Assembly: GCA_002490635.1 (NCBI GenBank)
Contig: DKUJ01000003.1
Coordinates: 1 to 49,287 of the forward strand
DNA length: 49,287 bases
Direction of reading: 5' to 3'
Source of the DNA: Porphyromonadaceae bacterium UBA7207
GTDB taxonomy: Bacteria; Bacteroidota; Bacteroidia; Bacteroidales; Muribaculaceae
Shown: positions 33,489 through 41,482 of the stretch, in pieces
Layout: every line of letters starts with the position of its first letter
Position numbering within the stretch: the stretch's first letter is position 1
Made by a program: the position numbers and the translations under genes
Notes under the pieces: model-generated
Told to the model about the DNA's origin: nothing
Seen by the model: the letters and a program-made list of their open reading frames with translations, nothing else
The model's database searches: none

Positions 33489-34406
33489 ATGAAAGTACTA
33501 CTTGCAACAGAGAAACCCTTCTCGGCCAAAGCCGTAGACGGCATCCGCCAGATAATAGAAAGTGCCGGCCACACCATGGCTGTACTTGAGAAATACACCA
33601 ATCGTTGCCAGCTTGCCGAGGCCGTTGCCGATGTCAACGCCATAATCGTCCGGTCCGATATCATCGATGACCAGATTATCGCCGCCGCTCCCGAACTCAA
33701 GATTATTGTCCGTGCCGGTGCTGGCTACGACAACATCGACCTCAAGGCCGCTACCGCACACGGAGTAGTTGTGGAAAACACCCCGGGGCAGAACAGCCGC
33801 GCCGTCGCCGAACTTGTTGTCGGAATGGCCATCATGGCAAGTCGAAACAACTTCGACGGCACAACCGGTGGTGAGATATCCGGTAAACGGCTTGGTCTTC
33901 AGGCATTCGGGCAAGTAAGCCGCAATGTCGCCAAGGTTCTCGGCGGCTTCGGAATGGAAATCAGCGCCGTCGATCCCTATTGTCCCGCCGACGCCATGAC
34001 TGCGCTGGGAGTCAAGCCGGTGGATACTGTGGCAGAACTCTATGCCGGCAACGACATAGTGTCCATCCACATACCCGCCACAGCGGAAACTAAGGGAAGC
34101 ATAGGCAAGGCTCTGATAGAAAGCATGCCTAAAGGCGCTGTACTGATCAATACAGCCCGCAAGGAAGTGATCAACGAAGAAGAACTCGCAAGTGCGCTCG
34201 AGAACAGACCCGATCTGAAATACTTCGCCGATGTAAAACCCGGAAACGCCGCCGAACTCACCGAACGCTTTGCCGGCCGGGTATTCTTCACTCCAAAAAA
34301 GTGCGGAGCGCAAACCCGCGAGGCAAACCTGAACGCCGGGCTTGCCGCTGCCAACCAGATTGTGGCTTTCTTCGCCGACGGAACCGACCGTTTCAGAGTG
34401 AACTGA
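33489..34406 (+). CDS. serA: 3-phosphoglycerate dehydrogenase, short Bacteroidota type
   Basis: This 305-residue D-2-hydroxyacid dehydrogenase catalyses the first step of serine synthesis. It lacks the C-terminal ACT domain of E. coli SerA. RAGAGYDNIDLKAA, ENTPGQNSRAVAELVVGM and the NAD-binding stretch GKRLGLQAFGQVSRNVAKVL are present, though the glycine pattern is G-x-x-x-x-G instead of the usual GxGxxG. The catalytic Arg is in INTARKEVINEEEL. The usual TPH-x-G acid-base histidine is replaced by TPKKCGAQT, and the matching Glu is not evident in DVKPGNAAEL. I recall the same KK-GAQT motif in other Bacteroidota SerA proteins, so this is a lineage variant. Its pairing with serC supports the role. 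Confidence 0.92.
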   Translation: MKVLLATEKPFSAKAVDGIRQIIESAGHTMAVLEKYTNRCQLAEAVADVNAIIVRSDIIDDQIIAAAPELKIIVRAGAGYDNIDLKAATAHGVVVENTPGQNSRAVAELVVGMAIMASRNNFDGTTGGEISGKRLGLQAFGQVSRNVAKVLGGFGMEISAVDPYCPADAMTALGVKPVDTVAELYAGNDIVSIHIPATAETKGSIGKALIESMPKGAVLINTARKEVINEEELASALENRPDLKYFADVKPGNAAELTERFAGRVFFTPKKCGAQTREANLNAGLAAANQIVAFFADGTDRFRVN

Positions 34407-34430
34407 CCACTCTGGGAATCAAATGAATCG

Positions 34431-34464
34431 AAGGCCGTAGTCCAAACAACCGGACTGCGGCCTT
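34431..34464 (+). terminator. Terminator after serA
   Basis: AAGGCCGTAGTCC (34431-34443) pairs with GGACTGCGGCCTT (34452-34464) over 13 positions with one G-U pair and an 8-base loop. It starts 25 bases after the serA stop. Confidence 0.8.
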
Positions 34465-34566
34465 ACGTTTCGCTATACACTTGAGTTACTATACATTACA
34501 AAAGGCGTTGGCGGTGGATTGATGTTTTTTAATATATGTGCAGCCATGCCGCGGCAAAAAAATGCG

Positions 34567-34574
34567 TAACTTTG
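34567..34574 (+). promoter_or_regulatory. -7 box upstream of the DUF4290-rimM operon
   Basis: TAACTTTG matches the consensus. A clear -33 TTTG is not seen at the usual distance. A 6-bp hairpin GGGCTT/AAGCCC (34574-34579, 34590-34595) lies between the box and the ATG at 34599. Confidence 0.5.
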
Positions 34575-34598
34575 GGCTTGAAAAACCAAAAGCCCTGA

Positions 34599-35189
34599 AT
34601 GCTTACATATAACACACACCTCCCACAGCTCGTACTTCCACAGTACGGCCGCAATATACAGCAGATGGTCGACCACTGCACGGACATCGCCGATCGCGAT
34701 GAGCGCAACCGCTGTGCAAAAACCATTGTCGATGCAATGCTGACCCTCTTCCCTGCCAACGGCAACCGCGAAGAACACTACCGCAAACTCTGGGATCACC
34801 TGATAATCATGAGCCGTTTCAAGCTCGACATAGACCTGCCTTTCGAGCCTCTGGATCCCACTGTTTTCGCCGACCGTCCCGAACCGCTGACTCTTCCGCA
34901 GGGCATGCCAATGTACTTCCGCCACTATGGAAGCTGCATTACACGCCTTGTCGACATTATATGCACTATGCCTGAAGGCCACGAACGCGACGAGCTTACA
35001 TTGCTCACCGCAAACCAAATGAAAAAGATGTTCCTGAACATCAACCGCGACGGAGCCGACGACAGCCGCATTTTCGATGATCTCCGCAATATGAGTCACG
35101 GCTCTATTCGTCTCGACCCGGCTTCCACTGTACTGAACGACTACCGCCCCACGCCCCTGCAGGCAGGCAAAAAGAAAAAGAAGAAATGA
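34599..35189 (+). CDS. DUF4290 family protein
   Basis: This 196-residue cytoplasmic protein has no signal peptide or membrane segment. The opening MLTYNTHLPQLVLPQYGRN, followed by IQQMVDHC, is the hallmark of the Bacteroidota-specific DUF4290 family. DLPFEPLDP and the Lys-rich end (AGKKKKKK) are also visible. The function is unknown. Its stop overlaps the rimM start by four bases, so it is translated with a ribosome-maturation factor; a role in ribosome or RNA biology is possible by association only. The Lys-rich tail is compatible with RNA contact, which is also only an inference. Confidence 0.88.
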   Translation: MLTYNTHLPQLVLPQYGRNIQQMVDHCTDIADRDERNRCAKTIVDAMLTLFPANGNREEHYRKLWDHLIIMSRFKLDIDLPFEPLDPTVFADRPEPLTLPQGMPMYFRHYGSCITRLVDIICTMPEGHERDELTLLTANQMKKMFLNINRDGADDSRIFDDLRNMSHGSIRLDPASTVLNDYRPTPLQAGKKKKKK

Positions 35190-35722
35190 TTGCGCGCTCG
35201 CTGCTGGTTCCAATAGGCACCTTTCTGAAAACCCACGGCATTAAAGGCGAGCTCAACGCAACCCTGGAAACAGAAGGTATCGACCTTAGCACTCTACGTT
35301 GCATTCTGATTGAACGCGACGGGCTGATGGTACCTTTCTTCGTCGCATCGCAGCGGCGTCGTGGCAGCCAGGGTGTTCTGGTGATTCTTGATGGAATAAA
35401 AACCCAACAGGCGGCAGCTGCATTCGCAGGAAAGACAATCTACGCAATCGGAGCTGAATTGCCGCAGAACGATGGCGAAGACGACGGATACAACCAGGGG
35501 TTTTATCTTTCCGACCTGTGCGGATATTCCGTAACGGCCGACGGCATACAGATTGGAGTGGTCGATGATTTCGACGATACCACTGCCAACGTGTTGATGA
35601 ACGTCCGCGACTCCTCCGGCGTTATACGTTCCATTCCGGTGGCCGACGAATTTTTCGACCAGATAGACCCCGATACCCGCACCATACAGCTATCGCTACC
35701 CGGTGGGTTGCTCGAACTCTGA
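35186..35722 (+). CDS. rimM: 16S rRNA processing protein RimM
   Basis: This 178-residue protein assists assembly of the 30S subunit head and binds ribosomal protein S19. The N-terminal RimM domain starts LLVPIGTFLKTHGIKGELNA, a strong family motif. A PRC-barrel follows from about residue 100 (GFYLSDLCGYSVTADGIQIG, IPVADEFFDQIDPDTRTIQL). It overlaps DUF4290 by ATGA and is followed after 7 bases by a small acidic protein gene. No trmD, its partner in many bacteria, is adjacent. Confidence 0.95.
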   Translation: MIARSLLVPIGTFLKTHGIKGELNATLETEGIDLSTLRCILIERDGLMVPFFVASQRRRGSQGVLVILDGIKTQQAAAAFAGKTIYAIGAELPQNDGEDDGYNQGFYLSDLCGYSVTADGIQIGVVDDFDDTTANVLMNVRDSSGVIRSIPVADEFFDQIDPDTRTIQLSLPGGLLEL

Positions 35723-35729
35723 AATAAAT

Positions 35730-36029
35730 ATGGAAAATAAATACGAATACGACGAAGACCACGCAGTGGAGGCAATGCTTGCCGCTTTGGGTGTTCCCGC
35801 CACCGATGAATTGCGCGACTGCGCACTTGAGACAATCGATCTCATTTTCGACTTCTACGACAATAACGATGGCCTGGCCATCGACAATTACAACGACGAC
35901 GATGCCGATCTCATCGCCGCATATGTTGCCGAACGTTTCAAGCGCCAGCCGGCAACGGCGGAGTTATCCGCCGGGCAGATAAAGGCAATGGTCGTGGCAG
36001 AACTTGAATACGAGGATTCCCTGATTTAA
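35730..36029 (+). CDS. Small acidic protein of unknown function
   Basis: This is a 99-residue protein from the ATG at 35730 (MENKYEYDEDHAVEAMLAAL); an upstream in-frame start would overlap the end of rimM. It is very rich in Asp and Glu (for example NYNDDDADLIAAYVAERF), has no signal peptide or membrane segment, and is predicted largely helical. I recognise no family. It lies 7 bases after rimM and 6 bases before an OmpA-like gene, so it is certainly in the operon. Codon use resembles its neighbours, which supports a real gene. Confidence 0.75.
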   Translation: MENKYEYDEDHAVEAMLAALGVPATDELRDCALETIDLIFDFYDNNDGLAIDNYNDDDADLIAAYVAERFKRQPATAELSAGQIKAMVVAELEYEDSLI

Positions 36030-36035
36030 AAACAG

Positions 36036-36638
36036 ATGATGAGGAAGCTTCTTATCCTTCTGCTTGCATCTGTAGTGGCGCTGGCTGCTGTGGCCGAAGA
36101 TTTCGACCCGCTAAACGCCGACATCGAGCAGAACCTTACCCATCCTGCTGTGGCTCGAAAGCACTCACCGGCGGTAAAGACCGGCATGAGTCAGTTGCTG
36201 CGGGCGATACGCGCTCTGGGCTTCGATGCTTCCGCTGTCCGCGATGGCGAAGTTGTGCTGGTTACCATTCCGGCTTCGGAACTGTTCGCTCCCAATGCGT
36301 TCACGCCCAAGAATGCCGCAATCACACGACTGCGCCCACTCATGCCTTACGTTAAACGTTCCGACAACTACAAAGTGATAGTGGCTGTGCACAGCGACAA
36401 TACCGGCGACAGTTTCTACAACGATTCCATTACTGTCGCCCGTGCCGATGCCATCGATGACATAATGACACGCCTGAACGACGGAGCCGAGACCGGGGTG
36501 ATACCATACGGGCTGGGCGATGACGAGCCTCTTGCTGCCAATATAAGCATAGAGGCGCGGCGTCGCAACAGACGCGTGGAGATTTATTTCGTCCCCACAG
36601 CCGGATTCATCGACAAATCCCGGCGACGCCAAAACTGA
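36036..36638 (+). CDS. Exported OmpA-C-like protein
   Basis: This 200-residue protein has a signal peptide (LLILLLASVVALAAVAE). Residues of about 85-190 resemble the OmpA C-terminal peptidoglycan-binding domain: the block IVAVHSDNTGDSFYNDSITV, followed by ARADAI, corresponds to the usual GHTD-G-x-x-N-x-x-L-S-x-x-R-A. The final RRRNRRVEIYF gives the second conserved Arg. The N-terminal 60 residues of the mature part have no barrel, so it is a periplasmic wall-associated protein and not a porin. Either of two adjacent ATGs (36036, 36039) could start it. dnaB begins one base after its stop. Confidence 0.8.
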   Translation: MMRKLLILLLASVVALAAVAEDFDPLNADIEQNLTHPAVARKHSPAVKTGMSQLLRAIRALGFDASAVRDGEVVLVTIPASELFAPNAFTPKNAAITRLRPLMPYVKRSDNYKVIVAVHSDNTGDSFYNDSITVARADAIDDIMTRLNDGAETGVIPYGLGDDEPLAANISIEARRRNRRVEIYFVPTAGFIDKSRRRQN

Positions 36639-36639
36639 A

Positions 36640-38226
36640 ATGCCATTCAATCCAACAACCTTCAGCCGCAAGGCTAACACCAAAGGACGGTTCAACACCG
36701 ATATCCCTGCCGCCGACGTCGCCGGTCGACTGGTGCCGCGCGCAACCGATGTGGAAGCTGCGGTGCTGGGTGCGCTCATGCTTGAGAAAGACGCTTTCAC
36801 CACTGTGTGCGAACTCATAAAGCCAGAAAGCTTCTACGATCCTCGCCACCGTCTTGTCTACGAAGCCATAGCTTCCCTGGGTGTAAACCAGGAACCTATC
36901 GACCTGATGACTGTCACCGACCGCATGCGCAGCAACGAGACACTCGAGCAGGTGGGCGGTGCGGCATTCCTTGTCGAGCTAACCGCCAATGTCGCATCGG
37001 CAGCCCACGTGGAGTACCATGCGCGTATCGTGGCGCAGAAGCATCTTGCACGTGAACTGATTTCGTTTGCCTCGCAGGTGGAAAACAATGCCTTCGATGA
37101 AACGAACGACGTTGACGATCTGCTTCAGGAAGCCGAAAAACATTTGTTTGAAATTTCCCAGCGTAATGTAAAACGTGAAGTACAGCAGATTGATTCGGTA
37201 ATCAACCGAGCTATCGAACAGATGCAGCTTGCCTCACATCGTGAATCCGGACTCAGCGGACTGGCGAGCGGCTTCACCGGAATCGATGCTATCACTTCCG
37301 GCTGGCAGAATTCCGACCTTATAATCATAGCAGCTCGTCCTGCTATGGGTAAGACAGCCTTTGTGCTGTCTATGGCATTGAATATTGCCCTGAATAACAA
37401 TCCCGTGGCAGTATTTTCGTTGGAAATGAGTTCGTTGCAGCTTGTAAACCGTCTAATTTCCAATGTATGTGAAATGCCTGGCGAGAAAATCAAGAGCGGG
37501 CGCCTGTCGCAGATGGAATGGAGTCAGCTGACACACAGGTTAACCCGCCTTCAGGGTGCGCCGCTCTTTGTCGACGACACCTCCGCACTGTCCATCATGG
37601 AACTGCGCACAAAAGCACGAAGGCTTGTTCGAGAAAACGGTGTGAAGATGATTATCATCGACTACCTGCAGCTGATGAACGCATCCGGCATGGGACTTGG
37701 CTCGCGCGAACAGGAAGTGAGCACAATATCACGCTCGCTGAAACAGCTTGCCAAGGAACTCGACATTCCGGTAGTGGCTCTCTCGCAGCTGAACCGTAAA
37801 GTGGAAGACCGCTCCAACAAGGACAAACGCCCACAGCTATCCGACCTTCGCGAATCAGGAGCCATCGAGCAGGATGCCGACATCGTGTGCTTTATTCACC
37901 GACCGGAATACTACACACACTCCGCCGAAGACGCCCAGGGGCGCGACATCCGCGGGCTGGCGGAATTCATCATCGCAAAACACAGAAGCGGTTCTGTAGA
38001 TACCGTGGATCTGCGATTCCGCAAACAGTATGTACGCTTCGAGAACTGGTCGGCCGAAGATGGTTCTGACAACGAACTCCGGGAAGCCAGCGACAACATG
38101 GACACCATTGTGCCCCCTCCCGACCCCGAGAAAGCCGCGGCCGATATCGATGCCCTGCTCGGCTCGCGCACCATGGCTCCCAACACGGCTTTCGCCGGAG
38201 ACATACCTGCCGACTCCGTATTCTGA
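36640..38226 (+). CDS. dnaB: Replicative DNA helicase DnaB
   Basis: This 528-residue hexameric helicase unwinds DNA at the fork. The N-terminal collar starts at PRATDVEAAVLGALMLEKDAF near residue 30. The RecA-like motor has Walker A IIIAARPAMGKTAFVLSMA near 226-244, FSLEMSSLQLVNRLI, the Walker B-type MIIIDYLQLMNASG and the R-finger region LSQLNRKVEDRSNKDKRPQL. DLRESGAIEQDADIVCFIHR is also characteristic. No intein is present. The C-terminus has a typical acidic, Pro-rich tail. It starts one base after the OmpA-like stop and is followed by feoAB after 24 bases. Confidence 0.97.
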   Translation: MPFNPTTFSRKANTKGRFNTDIPAADVAGRLVPRATDVEAAVLGALMLEKDAFTTVCELIKPESFYDPRHRLVYEAIASLGVNQEPIDLMTVTDRMRSNETLEQVGGAAFLVELTANVASAAHVEYHARIVAQKHLARELISFASQVENNAFDETNDVDDLLQEAEKHLFEISQRNVKREVQQIDSVINRAIEQMQLASHRESGLSGLASGFTGIDAITSGWQNSDLIIIAARPAMGKTAFVLSMALNIALNNNPVAVFSLEMSSLQLVNRLISNVCEMPGEKIKSGRLSQMEWSQLTHRLTRLQGAPLFVDDTSALSIMELRTKARRLVRENGVKMIIIDYLQLMNASGMGLGSREQEVSTISRSLKQLAKELDIPVVALSQLNRKVEDRSNKDKRPQLSDLRESGAIEQDADIVCFIHRPEYYTHSAEDAQGRDIRGLAEFIIAKHRSGSVDTVDLRFRKQYVRFENWSAEDGSDNELREASDNMDTIVPPPDPEKAAADIDALLGSRTMAPNTAFAGDIPADSVF

Positions 38227-38250
38227 GTTCCAAAATCCCAAAACTGTACA

Positions 38251-40746
38251 ATGAAACTATCAGAACTCAAAGCCGGACAGCAAGGTGTTATAGTAAAAGT
38301 ACACGGACACGGCGCATTTCGGAAAAGAGTGATTGAAATGGGGTTTGTCGCCGGGCGTCCCGTGACAATGGTTATCGACGCTCCTCTCCGTGATCCTATA
38401 AAATACAACGTGATGGGCTATGAGGTATCGTTGCGCGCATCCGAAGCCGACCTCATCGAAGTGGTTCACATATCCGGCGAAGAGGCGGCTGTGATGGGCG
38501 AAAACGCAATGCGTGCCACACATCCGGAACTGGCAAACCACCATGCCATCGAGGAAGCGCACCATCGCCGACGGATAATAAACATAGCCCTTATCGGAAA
38601 CCCGAATTGCGGAAAGACGTCATTATTCAACATCGCATCGGGCTCCAAAGAACACGTAGGCAACTACAGCGGCGTTACTGTCGATGCCAAGGACGGCCAT
38701 TTCAAGTTCAAGGAATACAGTTTCAGAATTATCGATCTACCGGGCACATATTCACTTTCGTGCTACTCTCCCGAGGAAGTCTATGTACGCCAGTATCTGA
38801 GTTCCGAATCACCCGATGTGATTGTCAATGTTGTCGACAGTTCCAACCTCGAGCGCAATCTTTTTCTGACCACCGAGTTGATCGACACAGACTCACGCAT
38901 GGTAATAGCGCTGAACATGTACGACGAACTGCGTGCCAGCGGAGCATCTCTGGACTATGCCCAGCTCGGAGGCATGATTGGCGTGCCTATGGTACCAGTG
39001 GTCGCAAGGACCGGCGAAGGGTTTGCCGACCTTTTCGATACCGTTATAAATGTTTACGAGAACCGCGACACCACTGTGCGCCATGTGCATGTGAACCTCG
39101 GTGCCGACCTCGAATCGGCAATACGCCAGATTGTGGATATGCTCAAATCCACACCTACACTTGCCCGCCACTTCTCGCCACGATACCTTGCCATAAAACT
39201 GCTTGAAGGCGACCATCAGGTAGAAGACCAGATAGAAGGTCTCGGCGAAGCCCCGGGCCATGCACACAGGCGCAGGAAAGGATTCTTATCGAGACTGTTT
39301 CCCAAAGGCTGCTGCAAAGGCTCATCGGCACTGCCTTCTTTCACCGACGACAGCTGGAAACAGCATATCAGGCAAGGTGCGGGAAATCCTGTGCTCATGC
39401 TGCGGGACAAACTGCGCGCGCACATCGAGACACTGCACAACGAAGACATATCCTCCATTGTCGCGGCTGAAAAATACGGATTCATCTCCGGTGCTCTTGC
39501 CGAGACATTTGTCGCTGGCAAACAGAAAGACCGACGTACAACACGCATTCTGGACCAGCTGGCAACCAACCGCCTTTTGGGATTCCCGATATTCTTTGCC
39601 ATAATGTTTTTCATTTTCTGGCTCACCTTTTCGGTGGGTCAGTATCCTATGGACTGGATTGATCAAGGCATAGGCGCACTGGCTGCACTGGTACAGCGAA
39701 CCTTGCCGGAAGGTCCGCTGAAAGATCTGGTCGCCGACGGAATAATCGGTGGCGTAGGCGGCGTAATCGTTTTCCTGCCCAACATATTGATTCTATACTA
39801 TTGCATCTCTTTTATGGAGGACTCCGGCTATATGGCGCGGGCTGCCTTCATAATGGATAAGGTCATGCACCGGATCGGCCTGCATGGCAAAAGTTTCATT
39901 CCTCTTGTCATGGGTTTCGGATGCAATGTGCCGGCCATCCTTGCCTCAAGGGCTATAGAGAGCAGGTCGAGCCGCCTGATTACAATTCTCATCAATCCCT
40001 TCATGAGCTGTTCGGCACGCCTGCCAATCTACGTGCTCCTGATAGGCACCTTTTTCCCCTCGCATGCTGCCCTTGTATTCATGGGTCTTTATCTCACCGG
40101 CATAATAGTGGCAACGGTCACAGCAAGGCTGCTCAGACGCTTCCTGTTAAAAAAGGATGAGACACCTTTCGTCATGGAACTGCCGCCATACCGTTTCCCC
40201 ACACTCAAGGCTTCGCTGTCGCACACATGGGGAAAGGGAAAGGAATACCTAAAAAAGATGGGAGGAATAATTCTGTTTGCAAGTATTGTCGTGTGGGCGC
40301 TGAACTACTTCCCGAGACCAGATGAAAATACCGGTGTACACACCGACTCATACCTCGAGATGGCTGGTAAAGCCGTAAACCCTGTTATGGAACCTTTGGG
40401 ATTCCACTGGCGTGCCAGTGTTGCCGTACTTGCCGGCATCCCCGCCAAAGAGATTGTAGTATCTACACTCGGTGTTCTCTACACAAACGACGAAAACACT
40501 TCGGAAGCACGTCTGGGCGCACGCTTGAAAGCACCATCGACGCTCACTGGCAAACCGGATTTCGACCAGGCCGTGGCAATGAGCTTCATGGTCTTCATCC
40601 TGCTCTACTGTCCTTGTCTGGCAACAGTGACTGCCATCGTGCGCGAAACGGGTTCGTGGCGTTATGGAGCATTCTCGGTGGTGTACAACACCGTAGTGGC
40701 ATGGCTGATTGCATTTGCCGTATATCGAATCTGTCTGTTGTTATAG
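38251..40746 (+). CDS. feoB: Ferrous iron transporter, FeoA-FeoB fusion
   Basis: This 831-residue protein imports Fe2+ across the inner membrane. Residues 1-75 are a FeoA (SH3-like) domain (MKLSELKAGQQGVIVKVHG, FRKRVIEMGFVAG), joined by a His-rich linker (HPELANHHAIEEAHHRRR) to FeoB. The FeoB GTPase has G1 IGNPNCGKTSLFN, G3 DLPGTYSL and a G4-like ALNMYDEL. A basic Cys-containing segment (RKGFLSRLFPKGCCKG) leads to the core, with two Gate motifs rich in Gly and Cys (MGFGCNVPAILASR; YCPCLATVTA). Fusions of FeoA to FeoB are common in Bacteroidota. It sits between dnaB and a Crp-like regulator that may control it (inference). Confidence 0.96.
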   Translation: MKLSELKAGQQGVIVKVHGHGAFRKRVIEMGFVAGRPVTMVIDAPLRDPIKYNVMGYEVSLRASEADLIEVVHISGEEAAVMGENAMRATHPELANHHAIEEAHHRRRIINIALIGNPNCGKTSLFNIASGSKEHVGNYSGVTVDAKDGHFKFKEYSFRIIDLPGTYSLSCYSPEEVYVRQYLSSESPDVIVNVVDSSNLERNLFLTTELIDTDSRMVIALNMYDELRASGASLDYAQLGGMIGVPMVPVVARTGEGFADLFDTVINVYENRDTTVRHVHVNLGADLESAIRQIVDMLKSTPTLARHFSPRYLAIKLLEGDHQVEDQIEGLGEAPGHAHRRRKGFLSRLFPKGCCKGSSALPSFTDDSWKQHIRQGAGNPVLMLRDKLRAHIETLHNEDISSIVAAEKYGFISGALAETFVAGKQKDRRTTRILDQLATNRLLGFPIFFAIMFFIFWLTFSVGQYPMDWIDQGIGALAALVQRTLPEGPLKDLVADGIIGGVGGVIVFLPNILILYYCISFMEDSGYMARAAFIMDKVMHRIGLHGKSFIPLVMGFGCNVPAILASRAIESRSSRLITILINPFMSCSARLPIYVLLIGTFFPSHAALVFMGLYLTGIIVATVTARLLRRFLLKKDETPFVMELPPYRFPTLKASLSHTWGKGKEYLKKMGGIILFASIVVWALNYFPRPDENTGVHTDSYLEMAGKAVNPVMEPLGFHWRASVAVLAGIPAKEIVVSTLGVLYTNDENTSEARLGARLKAPSTLTGKPDFDQAVAMSFMVFILLYCPCLATVTAIVRETGSWRYGAFSVVYNTVVAWLIAFAVYRICLLL

Positions 40747-40792
40747 GTCTGACCTGTTTTATAAGCCTGCAACAACGCTATTTCAAAAGAAT

Positions 40793-41416
40793 ATGTTTGA
40801 TCTGAGTTTTCTTAAGAATGCAATCCGTTCCGAGGGTGGTTTTCCCCTATCCGAGGAAATTCTGGATAAATTTCTTCAGTCCGGTACCCATATGCTTGTC
40901 GCCGCGAAAAATTATCTGATAGAGCCGGGAAAGGTGGACAAGTCGATATGGATAACGGCCTCCGGGGTCACAAAGGCATTGTATTTCGACGGAAACAAGG
41001 AATATGTATTAGGATTCTCAGGCCCCGGAACCATAACTATGTCACCGATTTCCACTATAATAGGAAAACCTGCTTTCTGCGGTTTCCAGACAATAACTGA
41101 CTGCGACATGATAAGAGTCGGCAAGAGCGAGTTCGACGCTCTTATGGAGGAGTCGCATGAGTTCTCAAGGTGGATGTTCGGCATGTCGGTCTCGCAGCTT
41201 TGTGCCCTGGAGTTGAAGGCGCAGATGCTCAGCGAGGGGGACGTAATGTCGAACTACAAGGCCATAATGAACCGCAAGATGCAGCTGGACAATGTATTCG
41301 ATCCCAATCGTCCCAATCTTCTGGCCATTGTGTCATCAAAGGATCTGGCATCATACCTCGGCATCACACAGTCGTATCTGTCGAATATCAAAAAGGCAAT
41401 GCTGCGTAAAGGCTGA
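40793..41416 (+). CDS. Crp/Fnr-family transcriptional regulator
   Basis: This is a 207-residue protein from the ATG at 40793 (MFDLSFLKNAIRSEGGFPLS); upstream in-frame codons overlap the end of feoB. Residues of about 25-115 form a cNMP-binding-like roll (YLIEPGKVDKSIWITASG, YVLGFSGPGTITM). The C-terminal HTH is LLAIVSSKDLASYLGITQSY, continuing LSNIKKAML. There is no Fnr-type cysteine set. It follows feoAB by 46 bases on the same strand and ends at a strong terminator, so it is probably cotranscribed with feoAB; iron-linked control is possible but not shown. Confidence 0.88.
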   Translation: MFDLSFLKNAIRSEGGFPLSEEILDKFLQSGTHMLVAAKNYLIEPGKVDKSIWITASGVTKALYFDGNKEYVLGFSGPGTITMSPISTIIGKPAFCGFQTITDCDMIRVGKSEFDALMEESHEFSRWMFGMSVSQLCALELKAQMLSEGDVMSNYKAIMNRKMQLDNVFDPNRPNLLAIVSSKDLASYLGITQSYLSNIKKAMLRKG

Positions 41417-41441
41417 CATTTATAGCACGCTGCAATGTATA

Positions 41442-41476
41442 AATATGGCACGCCGGCTGTTCCGGCGTGCCATATT
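41442..41476. terminator. Perfect bidirectional terminator
   Basis: AATATGGCACGCCGG (41442-41456) is perfectly complementary to CCGGCGTGCCATATT (41462-41476), with a 5-base loop. It lies between the converging stops at 41416 and 41483 and serves both strands. Confidence 0.88.
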
Positions 41477-41482
41477 CTTATG

